Shown here one piece after another: positions 56,239 to 64,000 of a stretch of DNA of 64,000 nt (within the stretch, counting starts at the first letter, position 1; each line of letters begins with the position of its first letter). The position numbers and the translations under genes were made by a program. The stretch is taken from NCBI GenBank assembly GCA_002307375.1, contig NTJI01000002.1, forward strand, positions 248,001-312,000, in the 5' to 3' direction. The notes under the pieces were generated by a model that was not told where the DNA came from, ran no database searches, and saw only the letters and a list, made by a program, of their open reading frames with translations. This stretch comes from Lysobacteraceae bacterium NML93-0399 (GTDB lineage: Bacteria; Pseudomonadota; Gammaproteobacteria; Xanthomonadales; Xanthomonadaceae).

Positions 56239-57471
56239 TCAGCGCACGGCGTCGAGCATGTCGGCCGCATCGATCGGGCGTCCGATCAGATAGCCCTGCA
56301 CGAAGTCGCACCCGGCGCGCTGCAGCATCGCCAGCGTGGCCTCGTCCTCGACCCCTTCGGCGATAACCTCCATGTCCAGGTCGTGGGCGAGCTCGATCAT
56401 CGTGGACACGATGCGGCAGGCGCGACGGTCGTCGGCCATGTCGCGGATGAAGCTGCGGTCGATCTTCAGCCCGTCCAGCGGCAGGCGCCGCAGATAGGCC
56501 AGCGACGAATAGCCGGTGCCGAAATCGTCGATGGCGATGCTCACCCCGGCCGCGCGCAGTTGTGTCAGCAGGTGCGTGCAGCGCTCGACATCGCGCATCA
56601 GTGCGCTCTCGGTGATCTCCAGCACCAGTGCATCGCCGGGCACGCGCCAAAGCCGCAGCAGGTCGAGTGTTTCCTCGACGAAACCGGGCAGCTGCAACGC
56701 CTCTACCGACAGGTTCACCGCGATGCGGACCGGTGCGCCGTTCGCGCGCAGGGCGACCAGGTGCCGCAGCGCCACGTTGAGGTTCCAGCGGGTCAGCGCG
56801 CCGATCAGCCCGCCGCGCTCGGCCGTGGCGATGAATACATCGGGCGGAACCGGACCGAAGCGCGGGTGGGTCCAGCGCGACAGCGCTTCATAGCTGCCGA
56901 TCGCGCGTCCGGGCAGCGCGGCGATCGGCTGCAGGTGCAGCTCAAGACGGTTGTCGGCGATCGCCACCCGCAGATCGTCATGCAGTGTTTCGAGCGGAAT
57001 CGCAGGTGCCGTCCAGAACGCGTGGCGCTCGGGTTGCGAAGCGGCCGCCGCGCACGCGCTGTCGGCGCGCCGGCACAGCAGGTCGGCGTCGGTGCCGTCG
57101 AACGGCGCCACGGCGATGCCGGCCGCGACTGCGACCTGCACGACCGCGCCATCGCCGATATCGAACGCGGCCTGCAACGCACGCACGCATTTGCCGGCGC
57201 CGAGCGCGGCGTGCGCACGTCCGCGCAGCGCCGGCAGCAACACCAGGAAATCGTGCCCGGCGATGCGGTGGATCCGGTCGCCCGGTCGCAGCGCGGCGCG
57301 CAGGCACGCGTACATGGCATCGGCGAGTGCGGCGCCGGCCGCGTAGCCATGCGCCAGCTCGACCTCGCGCACACGCTGCGCGCGCACCACGACCACCGCC
57401 AAGGGCGCGTCGGGGTTCGCGTCGCGCAGGCAGCCGGCGACCTCTTCCAGTACCGCCGCATGGTTCAGCAC
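56239..57471 (-). CDS. Degenerate GGDEF-EAL protein, probable c-di-GMP phosphodiesterase
   Basis: The 410-residue cytoplasmic protein has an N-terminal GGDEF-like domain whose signature reads AGHDF, so cyclase activity is unlikely. The EAL domain (about 160-405) keeps the catalytic set: YEALSRW, NLSVEALQ, EITES, DDFGTGYSSLAYL, LKIDRSF, AEGVE and FVQGYLIGRP. It should hydrolyse c-di-GMP. It is 20 bp downstream of the HD-GYP-like gene and probably co-transcribed. Confidence 0.93.
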   Translation of the reverse strand: MLNHAAVLEEVAGCLRDANPDAPLAVVVVRAQRVREVELAHGYAAGAALADAMYACLRAALRPGDRIHRIAGHDFLVLLPALRGRAHAALGAGKCVRALQAAFDIGDGAVVQVAVAAGIAVAPFDGTDADLLCRRADSACAAAASQPERHAFWTAPAIPLETLHDDLRVAIADNRLELHLQPIAALPGRAIGSYEALSRWTHPRFGPVPPDVFIATAERGGLIGALTRWNLNVALRHLVALRANGAPVRIAVNLSVEALQLPGFVEETLDLLRLWRVPGDALVLEITESALMRDVERCTHLLTQLRAAGVSIAIDDFGTGYSSLAYLRRLPLDGLKIDRSFIRDMADDRRACRIVSTMIELAHDLDMEVIAEGVEDEATLAMLQRAGCDFVQGYLIGRPIDAADMLDAVR

Positions 57472-57490
57472 CCCGGTCTCCGAAGCGCGC

Positions 57491-58744
57491 TCACAGAAAC
57501 AGCTCCACCGGATCCAGGCCGTACGCGCCGGGCGCCAGTGCGCCGATGATCCGGACCGGATCGTCGCCGTGCGCGCGCACCATCAGGTCCAGCGAATGGA
57601 ATTCCGCCAGGGGGCGTTTGTCCGGCCCGGTGAGCACCATCACCCGGGGCTGCAGGCGACGCGCGGCGTTCTGGGCGGTGACGATCGCCACCTCGCCGGT
57701 GTCCAGTTCCACCAGCGCGCCATTGGGATACACGCCCATGCATTGCATGAACTGCTCGACCACCTCGGCGGCGAACTGCCGGTCGCGCTCGCGGTACAGC
57801 GTCTGGAGCGCGACGTGCGGGGCGACGGCGCGACGGTGCGGACGCTCGCTGGTCATCGCATCGTAGGCGTCGATCACCGCGGCCACGCGGCCGAGCAGCG
57901 GAATCGCATCGCCTTCGAGGCGATGGGGGTAGCCGGTGCCATCGATCCGCTCGTGATGGGTGCCGATCATGGCGCGGACATGGGCGGGCACCAGCCCGCC
58001 GGCGTCCACGATGTCCAGCCCGTGCGCCACATGGGCCTGCATCTGGATACGTGCCTGTGCGCTGTATTCGTCGCGATCGGTCAACAACCCCGGATCGATG
58101 CGTAACTTGCCGACATCGAGCAGCAGCGCGCCACTGGCCATGTCGACCAGCAGGTCCTGCGGCAGGCCGACGTGCCGGCCGAACGCCACCGCGAGCGCGC
58201 TGCACGACAGCGCGTGGCGGTATTCGTAGTCGCCGCGCACGCGCAAGGCATCGAGCCACAGGAAGGCGTCGGCGTTGCGCACCAGGCTGCGCACCATCGG
58301 TTCGACGGCCGTGCGGACGTCTTCGATCGCCACCGGCCGCCCCTCGCGCATGTCGTCGAGCATGCGGTCGGCGAACGCCGAGACCTGCGCATGCGCCGCC
58401 TGCGCCTCGGGCAGTTCGGACTCGAACGCCGCCTGTTCGGGATAGGCGGCCGCCCCCTGGAGACTCGAGATTTCGGCATCGTCATAACGGCGCCCACGTG
58501 CCGGCGCGCCGCCCGCGGGGGTGCGGGCGAGCGTCTGCAACGCCGGGCCGGACGGTGCGGCGCCCTGGGCCACGTCCACATAGACATGCGCGCACCAGTG
58601 CGACAGCAGCGCGACATCCTCGTCGGTTTCCACGTGCAGGCCCTGCAGCAGGAACGGCGTGCCTTCCCACGGCCGGTCCAGCCGGCAGACGTACATCCCC
58701 TTCTCGAGATCGGCCACCGCCACTCTGCGCTCACTCGACAACAT
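57491..58744 (-). CDS. HD-GYP-domain protein lacking the HD histidine
   Basis: The 417-residue protein has an N-terminal DUF3391-like region (VAVADLEKGMYVCRLDRPWE) and a C-terminal HD-GYP domain. The GYP motif is present (HHERIDGTGYP), as are other ligand histidines (YRHALSCSA, QAHVAHG). The HD motif itself reads LLDVGK instead of HDIGK. Loss of this histidine should impair the di-metal site, so a sensor or scaffold role for c-di-GMP is possible. The start ATG 58744 gives the usual N-terminus. It is the upstream partner of the EAL gene. Confidence 0.88.
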   Translation of the reverse strand: MLSSERRVAVADLEKGMYVCRLDRPWEGTPFLLQGLHVETDEDVALLSHWCAHVYVDVAQGAAPSGPALQTLARTPAGGAPARGRRYDDAEISSLQGAAAYPEQAAFESELPEAQAAHAQVSAFADRMLDDMREGRPVAIEDVRTAVEPMVRSLVRNADAFLWLDALRVRGDYEYRHALSCSALAVAFGRHVGLPQDLLVDMASGALLLDVGKLRIDPGLLTDRDEYSAQARIQMQAHVAHGLDIVDAGGLVPAHVRAMIGTHHERIDGTGYPHRLEGDAIPLLGRVAAVIDAYDAMTSERPHRRAVAPHVALQTLYRERDRQFAAEVVEQFMQCMGVYPNGALVELDTGEVAIVTAQNAARRLQPRVMVLTGPDKRPLAEFHSLDLMVRAHGDDPVRIIGALAPGAYGLDPVELFL

Positions 58745-59002
58745 CCCGCCCCCACCTCTCCCGCCAGTGCCTGCCCGACGTCGCGCGCCGCGCGTCCCTG
58801 GAGACGGTGGAGGCGCCCCGGCGCGATGGGCATGCATCGACCGGTCGACGGAGCGTACAGGTGTCCTTGCCGAAGCGGTGACATCGTCGGTCAGCCGGCA
58901 CGAAACCGCGTCCACCCCGCGACGTGCCCCTGGACCCGGGCAGTGCCCGGAGGCGCTCAACGCGCACTATGATCGGGCCTCGACCCGACCGGAGCGTCCG
59001 CC

Positions 59003-59980
59003 ATGTCATCCCGTCGCGCGTTCCTCAGTTCCGCCTCGCTCGCCGCCGCAGGACTCGCCCTCACGCCGCTGTGCGCCTGCAGCCACGACGCCGTTGCCGG
59101 CGCCGCTTCGTCTCCTGCAGCGGCACGGCCGGCGCGGAATGCGGCGCGCGCAGGCGGCGCCCTGGCGACGCGGATCATTCCCTCGACCGGCGAGGCGATC
59201 CCGGTGATCGGCGCCGGCACCTCGGGCAGCTACGAAGTCGCCATCGCCAGCGCGGATTTCGCACGGCTGCAGGAGACGATCCGCGTGTTCTTCGAGGGCG
59301 GCGCGACGGTCTTCGACACCTCTCCCAACTACGGCACCGCCGACGCAGTGCTCGGCGCGCTGCTGGCCGACGGCGACTGGCGCGAGCGCTGCTTCCTGGC
59401 CACCAAGATCGCCGCCGACGATCGCGCGGCGATGGAAGCGCAGTGGGCCGAGAGCCTGCGCCGGCTACAAACCGATCGTGTCGAGCTGCTGCAAGTGCAC
59501 AACCTGCGCGCGATGGACATCGCCTGGCCGTACGCCCAGGCATTGAAGGCCGACGGCGCGACCAGGTACATCGGGTTCACCCACTACCTGGAGAGCGGCC
59601 ATGCGGCGCTGGTCGAGGCGATGCGCGCGCACCGGCCGGATTTCGTGCAGGTGAACTATTCGGTCAATGCGCCACAGGCCGCGCGCACCGTGCTGCCGGT
59701 GGCGCAGGACCTGGGCGTGGCGGTGCTCGTCAATCGCGCGTTCGACGACGGCAGGCTGTTCCCACAGGTCGCCGACAGGACCCTGCCCGCGTGGGCGGAG
59801 GCGGTCGAGGTCACGTCCTGGGCGCAGATGTTCCTGAAGTTCGCGATCAGCCATCCGGCGGTCACTGCGGTAATCCCCGCCACCGGACGCCCGGACCGGC
59901 AGGCCGACCAGCTGCGCGCCGGCAGCGGCCCGATGCTGAGCGAAGCCCAGCAGGCCGAACTCGTCGCCATGTTCGCCTGA
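59003..59980 (+). CDS. Tat-exported aldo/keto reductase
   Basis: The 325-residue protein begins MSSRRAFLSSASLAAAGLAL, a twin-arginine signal (SRRAFL). A Cys-containing end (LTPLCACS) could be a lipobox. The AKR barrel has the catalytic set Asp and Tyr (VFDTSPNYG), Lys (LATKIA) and His (LQVHNLR). Export in folded, cofactor-bound form fits the Tat signal. The substrate is unknown. It is 8 bp upstream of the next gene, probably one operon. Confidence 0.9.
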   Translation: MSSRRAFLSSASLAAAGLALTPLCACSHDAVAGAASSPAAARPARNAARAGGALATRIIPSTGEAIPVIGAGTSGSYEVAIASADFARLQETIRVFFEGGATVFDTSPNYGTADAVLGALLADGDWRERCFLATKIAADDRAAMEAQWAESLRRLQTDRVELLQVHNLRAMDIAWPYAQALKADGATRYIGFTHYLESGHAALVEAMRAHRPDFVQVNYSVNAPQAARTVLPVAQDLGVAVLVNRAFDDGRLFPQVADRTLPAWAEAVEVTSWAQMFLKFAISHPAVTAVIPATGRPDRQADQLRAGSGPMLSEAQQAELVAMFA

Positions 59981-59988
59981 GCCGGCCG

Positions 59989-61287
59989 ATGCACGCGCGG
60001 CTTGCCGATCTCTTCAACCTGCGTCGCGGCGAAGGCGCGCCGGTGTTCGTGGCCGGGCTGTTCTTCTTCTGCATCCTCAGCGCACTGATGCTGCTGCGGC
60101 CCGCGCGCGACGCGCTGGGCATGGAACGCGGCCTCGACGAAGTGCGCTGGCTGTTCGTGGGCACCGCGCTGGTCACGCTGGCGGTGAACCCGGTCTTCAG
60201 CTGGCTGGTCGCGCGGCTGCGGCGCCTGCAGTTCATCGCCGCGACCTACGCCTTCTTCGCGGTGAGCCTGTGCGGATTCTGGGCGCTGCTGGTGTTCGCA
60301 CCGGGCGCGGTCGGGGCGCGCAGCGGCCAGGTGTTCTACGTCTGGTTCAGCGTCTTCAACCTGTTCGTGACGATGGTGTTCTGGGCGCTGCTGGCCGACC
60401 GCTTCAGCAGCGACCAGGGCAAGCGGCTGTTCGCGCTGATCGCGGTGGGCGGCACGCTGGGCGCGATCTTCGGCCCCTGGCTGGCGTCGCGTCTGGCCGA
60501 GCCGCTCGGCACGCCGGCCCTGCTGCTTATCGCGGCCGGATTTCTGCTGATGGGCATCGCCCTGGCGGGGTTGCTGGTGCGCCTGCATGGCGATGGCCCA
60601 CGCGAAGCGCGCGCCCCGCCCCTTGAGCCGGCACGCATCGGCGGCAGTGCCTGGGCCGGCATCCGCGCGGTGTTCGCCTCGCGTTACCTGTCGGCCATCG
60701 CCGGCTACGTGGTGATCATGACGATCGTCGCGACCTTTCTGTACTTCACCCGCCTGCAGATGGTCGCCGCTGCCGAAACCGGGCTCGACGCGCGCACCGG
60801 CCTGCTCGGCAACATCGACATGTGGACCCAGGTGGCGGTGCTGGCGCTGCAGCTCACCCTGAGCGGCCAGATCATCCGCCGGCTCGGCCTGCCCTTCGCG
60901 CTGGCGCTGTTGCCGGTCGCGATGGCGCTGGGCTTCATCGGGCTGGCGCTGTACGCCTCGTTCGCGGTGCTGATCCTGCTCGAGGCGGCAAACCGGGCGA
61001 TCCAGCGCGGCCTGACGCGGCCCGCCCGCGAGACGCTGTTCACCGTCGTTGACCGCCAGGAGAAGTACAAGGCCAAGGCCTTCATCGACACCTTCGTCTA
61101 TCGCGCCGGGGATGTGGTCGGCGCGCAGACCGAAGGGGTGCTCGGACGGCTCGGGCTGGCGCTCGGCGGACTGGTGACCGTGGTCGTGCCACTGGCGCTG
61201 GTGTGGGCGGCGCTGGGCATCTGGCTGGGCCGCGCGCAGCAGCGTCGCGCCACAGACGTGCCCGCCGACACCGGCGGGCCTGGCTGA
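59989..61287 (+). CDS. Npt1/Npt2 nucleotide-transporter-like MFS protein
   Basis: The 432-residue membrane protein has 12 predicted segments. The N-terminus (VAGLFFFCILSALMLLRPAR, DALGMERGLDEVRWLFVGTA) and the loop SSDQGKRLFALIAVGGTLGAI match the ATP:ADP antiporter-related family found in many free-living bacteria. True nucleotide exchange is known for intracellular parasites; here the substrate is unknown. The frame is open far upstream through the AKR gene, but ATG 59989 is the first family-like start. Confidence 0.85.
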   Translation: MHARLADLFNLRRGEGAPVFVAGLFFFCILSALMLLRPARDALGMERGLDEVRWLFVGTALVTLAVNPVFSWLVARLRRLQFIAATYAFFAVSLCGFWALLVFAPGAVGARSGQVFYVWFSVFNLFVTMVFWALLADRFSSDQGKRLFALIAVGGTLGAIFGPWLASRLAEPLGTPALLLIAAGFLLMGIALAGLLVRLHGDGPREARAPPLEPARIGGSAWAGIRAVFASRYLSAIAGYVVIMTIVATFLYFTRLQMVAAAETGLDARTGLLGNIDMWTQVAVLALQLTLSGQIIRRLGLPFALALLPVAMALGFIGLALYASFAVLILLEAANRAIQRGLTRPARETLFTVVDRQEKYKAKAFIDTFVYRAGDVVGAQTEGVLGRLGLALGGLVTVVVPLALVWAALGIWLGRAQQRRATDVPADTGGPG

Positions 61288-61342
61288 CACGGGCGATCCA
61301 CCCGGTCAGCGGCGATGGATAATGCGAGCCCCCGCCGGCGCC

Positions 61343-62290
61343 ATGTCCATGCATTCGACCACCCGAGCCCACTGGCAGATCCATTTCTGCGTCCTGCTAT
61401 GGGGCTTCACCGCCATCCTCGGCAAGCTGATCACCCTGCCGGCCCTGCCGCTGGTGTGGTGGCGCATGCTGCTGGTGGCGGCGGCGCTGTTGCTGGTACC
61501 GCGCGTGTGGCGCGGTCTGCGTGCCCTGCCGCCGCGCCTGCTGCTGGCCTACGCCGGCGTCGGCGCCCTGGTTGCGCTGCACTGGCTGACCTTCTACGGC
61601 GCGGTGAAGCTGGCGAACGCCTCGGTCGCCGCCACCTGCATGGCGCTGGCGACGGTATTCATCGCCCTCGTCGAGCCGCTGGTCGCACGCAGCCGGTTTT
61701 CGTGGCGCGAACTCACGCTCGGCCTGGCGGTCCTGCCGGGCGTGGCCCTGGTGGTCGGCGGCATTCCGGACGGCATGCGGATCGGCGCCGCGGTGGGTGC
61801 GTTGTCGGCGCTGTTTGTCGCCTGTTTCGGGTCGTTGAACAAACGCCTGGTCGAGCGTGCCGATCCGCTCACCGTCACCGCACTCGAGCTCGGCGCCGGC
61901 ACCCTGACGCTCACCCTGCTCGCGCCATTGATGCCGCTGTTGTTCCCGGCTTTCGCCGGCAGCCTGCTGACCCTGCCGGGCCTGCACGATGCGGGCTATC
62001 TGCTGCTGCTCGCGTTCGCCTGCACCCTGCTGCCGTTCGCGTTGTCGCTGATCGCGCTGCGCCACATGAGCGCGTTCGCCGCGCAGCTGGCGGTGAATCT
62101 CGAACCGGTCTACGCGATCGCACTGGCCATCGTGCTGCTGGGCGAGCAGCACGAACTCACACCGCGGTTCTATGCCGGCGTGGCGATCATCCTCGCCGCA
62201 GTGCTGGTCTATCCGCTGCTGTCGCGGCCGCGCCGCATCGTGCACCCCGAAAACCTCGCCACGGGCGAAGCCAGGCAGGTCGCGGACTGA
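61343..62290 (+). CDS. EamA/DMT-superfamily permease
   Basis: The 315-residue protein has ten predicted membrane segments in two EamA repeats. The first runs over about 10-145 (HFCVLLWGFTAILGKL, LTFYGAVKLANASVAATCMA). The second runs over about 155-295 (LSLIALRHMSAFAAQLAVNL, EPVYAIALAIVLLGEQ). Such proteins export amino acids or other metabolites; the substrate is not predictable. An ATG at 61322 is an alternative start. Confidence 0.9.
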   Translation: MSMHSTTRAHWQIHFCVLLWGFTAILGKLITLPALPLVWWRMLLVAAALLLVPRVWRGLRALPPRLLLAYAGVGALVALHWLTFYGAVKLANASVAATCMALATVFIALVEPLVARSRFSWRELTLGLAVLPGVALVVGGIPDGMRIGAAVGALSALFVACFGSLNKRLVERADPLTVTALELGAGTLTLTLLAPLMPLLFPAFAGSLLTLPGLHDAGYLLLLAFACTLLPFALSLIALRHMSAFAAQLAVNLEPVYAIALAIVLLGEQHELTPRFYAGVAIILAAVLVYPLLSRPRRIVHPENLATGEARQVAD

Positions 62291-62315
62291 CCGCGCGCCT
62301 GCGCAAGCAAGGATC

Positions 62316-63386
62316 TTAGGGCAGCGTGCAGACCCGGTCGCGACCCTCGCCCTTGGCCCGGTAGAGCGCCTGATCGGCGCGCGCCAGCAGCGACGAGGCG
62401 TCCTCGTGCGACTCGAGCGCGGCGACGCCAATGCTGATGGTCACCGGCAGGCCGGTCGGCAGGGCCGCGACCGCCTCGCGCAGGAATTCGCACTCACGCG
62501 CCGCCTCGCTCAGCGTGCAGCCCGGCAGCAGGCGCACGAACTCCTCGCCGCCGAAGCGGGCGACGCGGCCACGTGCGGTTTCGGTCGACAGCAGCATCGC
62601 GCCCAGCATCTGCAGTACGCGGTCGCCTTCGGCGTGTCCGTGCAGGTCGTTGATCGACTTGAAGTGGTCGATGTCGACGATCGCCACGGACAGCGGCGTG
62701 CCCATGGCGTGCGCGTGTTCGATCGCCAGATCGAGTGTGCGCGAGAACGCGCGCCGGTTCGCCAGCCCGGTCAGCGGATCGGTCATCGACTGCTCGGCCA
62801 GATCCGCGTTCTGGTGTTCGAGCTCCTGCTGGTAATGCAGCAGCTGCTGTTCGTACCAGCTACGTTCTTCGAGCTGCAGGCGAAGTTCGTGGCTGACCCG
62901 ATGCAGTTCCATCAGACGCGTGGCCTGGCGCGACAGGGCTTCGAGCGCACTGCGCTGCGCCGGCGCCAGTTCGCGCGGCCGATCGTCGACGACACAGAAC
63001 GTGCCAAGCGGCTGCCCGTCGGAGGCGCGCAGGGGCGCACCGGCATAGAAGCGCACGTTGGGATCGCCGACGACCAGCGGATTCGCGCTGAAACGTGCAT
63101 CCTGCCGCGCGTCGGTCACCACCGTGGTGTGGTCGGGGTCGAGGATCGCATGCGCGCAGAACGCCACCTCGCGCGCGGTCTCGATCGCATCCAGGCCACG
63201 CGCGGCCTTGAACCACTGGCGGTCGCGATCGACCAGCGTGATGACGGCGATCGGCACGTCGCAGATCGCCGCAGCAATCTCCACCAGATCGTCGTAGGCC
63301 GCTTCGCGCGGCGTGTCGAGGATGCGGTAGGCGTCGAGCGTCGCCTGCCGCGCCGCTTCGTCGGCAGGCAGCGGCGGGCGGATCAT
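62316..63386 (-). CDS. GAF-GGDEF diguanylate cyclase
   Basis: The 356-residue protein has an N-terminal GAF domain (about 25-160; LVEIAAAICDVPIAVITLVD, FCAHAIL), a coiled-coil linker (QLEERSWYEQQLLHYQQELE) and a GGDEF domain (about 195-350) with intact RFGGEEF. No RxxD inhibitory site is seen before it. It should make c-di-GMP in response to a GAF ligand or redox signal. ATG 63386 follows GGAGG at 6 nt. It is convergent with the EamA gene. Confidence 0.93.
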   Translation of the reverse strand: MIRPPLPADEAARQATLDAYRILDTPREAAYDDLVEIAAAICDVPIAVITLVDRDRQWFKAARGLDAIETAREVAFCAHAILDPDHTTVVTDARQDARFSANPLVVGDPNVRFYAGAPLRASDGQPLGTFCVVDDRPRELAPAQRSALEALSRQATRLMELHRVSHELRLQLEERSWYEQQLLHYQQELEHQNADLAEQSMTDPLTGLANRRAFSRTLDLAIEHAHAMGTPLSVAIVDIDHFKSINDLHGHAEGDRVLQMLGAMLLSTETARGRVARFGGEEFVRLLPGCTLSEAARECEFLREAVAALPTGLPVTISIGVAALESHEDASSLLARADQALYRAKGEGRDRVCTLP

Positions 63387-63549
63387 TGGCCGCCTCCGCG
63401 GCTCGGGCATGGAATGAGCAGCACCATCGCAGGCTCCGGATGTCGGACCGCCTGCACGTTAGCGCACCCTGCGTGACTGCGAGGCCCGATGCGCGTCATG
63501 GCGACAGTCCGATGCCGGATAATGCGCCGCCCGCCTGCCGAGACCGCCG

Positions 63550-63771
63550 ATGCCCGCTCCGATCGAATTCGCCCTGGAAGGCGACCACGTCGAACTCAAC
63601 CAACTGCTCAAGCTGGCCGGCCTGTGTGACAGCGGCGGCGCGGGCAAGGCGATCGTCGCCAGTGGCGCGGTGCGCGTGGATGGCGCGGTCGAACTGCGCA
63701 AGACCTGCAAGATCCGCAGCGGCCAGACCGTCGAACTCGATGGCCACCTGGTGCGCGTCGTCGGCGCCTGA
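63550..63771 (+). CDS. Small S4-domain RNA-binding protein (YbcJ-like)
   Basis: The 73-residue protein is made almost only of an S4 domain: IEFALEGDHVELNQLLKLAG, GGAGKAIVASGAVRVDG and GQTVELDGHLVRV. Relatives are thought to bind structured RNA or ribosomes. It is a single gene in the plus orientation. Confidence 0.9.
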   Translation: MPAPIEFALEGDHVELNQLLKLAGLCDSGGAGKAIVASGAVRVDGAVELRKTCKIRSGQTVELDGHLVRVVGA

Positions 63772-63785
63772 GTTCCCGGATATGC

Positions 63786-63808
63786 GAACGGCGCCCGCAG
63801 GCGCCGTC
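63786..63808 (+). terminator. Hairpin between convergent genes
   Basis: ACGGCGCC-CGCA-GGCGCCGT is a strong stem after the S4 gene stop. The following sequence (CCGTCTTCG) is only weakly T-rich, so it is a possible rather than clear intrinsic terminator. Confidence 0.5.
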
Positions 63809-63827
63809 CGTCTTCGTCATTGGCGTA

Positions 63828-64000
63828 TCAGCGCACGCTGTAGCCGGATACGCGCCAGATGCGGTCCTCGTCGAGGCGGAACGACACCAGCTCGCGGATC
63901 GGCTGCGTCTGGTTGGCGAACGTGGTCGGCGAGGCGACGTTGATGTAGATGCCCTCGGGTACGGCATCGCCGGCGTGGAACTGCGAGCGGCTGACGACCG
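63828..64000 (-). CDS. C-terminal part of a DUF4019-like protein
   Basis: The reading frame ends at 63828 and continues off the right edge, leaving 56 codons. The visible sequence (EGIYINVASPTTFANQTQP, IRELVSFRLDEDRIWRVSGY, then SVR) resembles the end of DUF4019 proteins: an alternating strand pattern closing with W+VSGY. The family call rests on this short tail only. Confidence 0.55.
   Translation of the reverse strand, partial: VVSRSQFHAGDAVPEGIYINVASPTTFANQTQPIRELVSFRLDEDRIWRVSGYSVR

Overview
The window is high-GC gammaproteobacterial chromosome that fits the Xanthomonadaceae (Lysobacter/Luteimonas type). The evidence is the thrS-infC-rpmI-rplT-pheS-pheT-ihfA-merR-tRNA-Pro order, several large TonB-dependent receptors, a maltodextrin locus with a GH13 enzyme set and an SLC45-type transporter, a fimT-pilV-pilW-pilX-pilY1-pilE minor-pilin operon, and dispersed palindromic repeats. 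The assignment is inferred from gene content; no database was searched.

Layout. 1-864: end of a GumN-like gene, a small orphan ORF and tRNA-Pro. 911-8916 (minus): translation operon, preceded by a possible threonine-codon leader peptide and terminator ahead of thrS. 9042-12639: Fur box, siderophore-type TonB receptor and MFS transporter. 12698-25848: maltodextrin utilisation, with a LacI regulator, periplasmic or surface alpha-amylase, sugar MFS, alpha-glucosidase, pullulanase and an outer-membrane receptor. The same operator-like 15-mer lies before the divergent MFS/alpha-glucosidase pair and before the receptor. An MpaB/DUF2236 gene inside this block is frameshifted at a tetranucleotide repeat. 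25987-29313: tRNA-Val, uvrB, a lone GspH/FimT pseudopilin and tRNA-Asn.

29266-40884 is an 11.6-kb integrative island in the 3' end of tRNA-Asn, bounded by 48-bp identical repeats, with a P4-type tyrosine integrase beside the right end. It carries an excisionase-like HTH protein, a ParB-domain protein, an array of degenerate iteron-like repeats, a SulP anion transporter between two related ~265-bp segments, arsenic resistance (arsH / arsR-arsC-acr3), and an XRE-ImmA plus PIN-like (DUF4411) pair that resembles a stability module.

41160-47685: type IV pilus minor pilins and PilY1. 47831-53595: AlgZ/LytS-type kinase without a regulator beside it, ppnN and an Oar-like TonB receptor. 53850-56213: MarC, an SDR without the usual catalytic residues, monothiol glutaredoxin, and a superoxide-dismutase homologue lacking the Asp metal ligand. 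56239-58744: an HD-GYP/EAL pair with degenerate parts. 59003-64000: Tat-type aldo/keto reductase, nucleotide-transporter-like protein, EamA permease, GAF-GGDEF cyclase, S4 protein and the end of an unidentified gene. The most unusual items are the island's repeat structures, the metal-ligand-deficient SOD, the slippage-type frameshift and the thrS leader.
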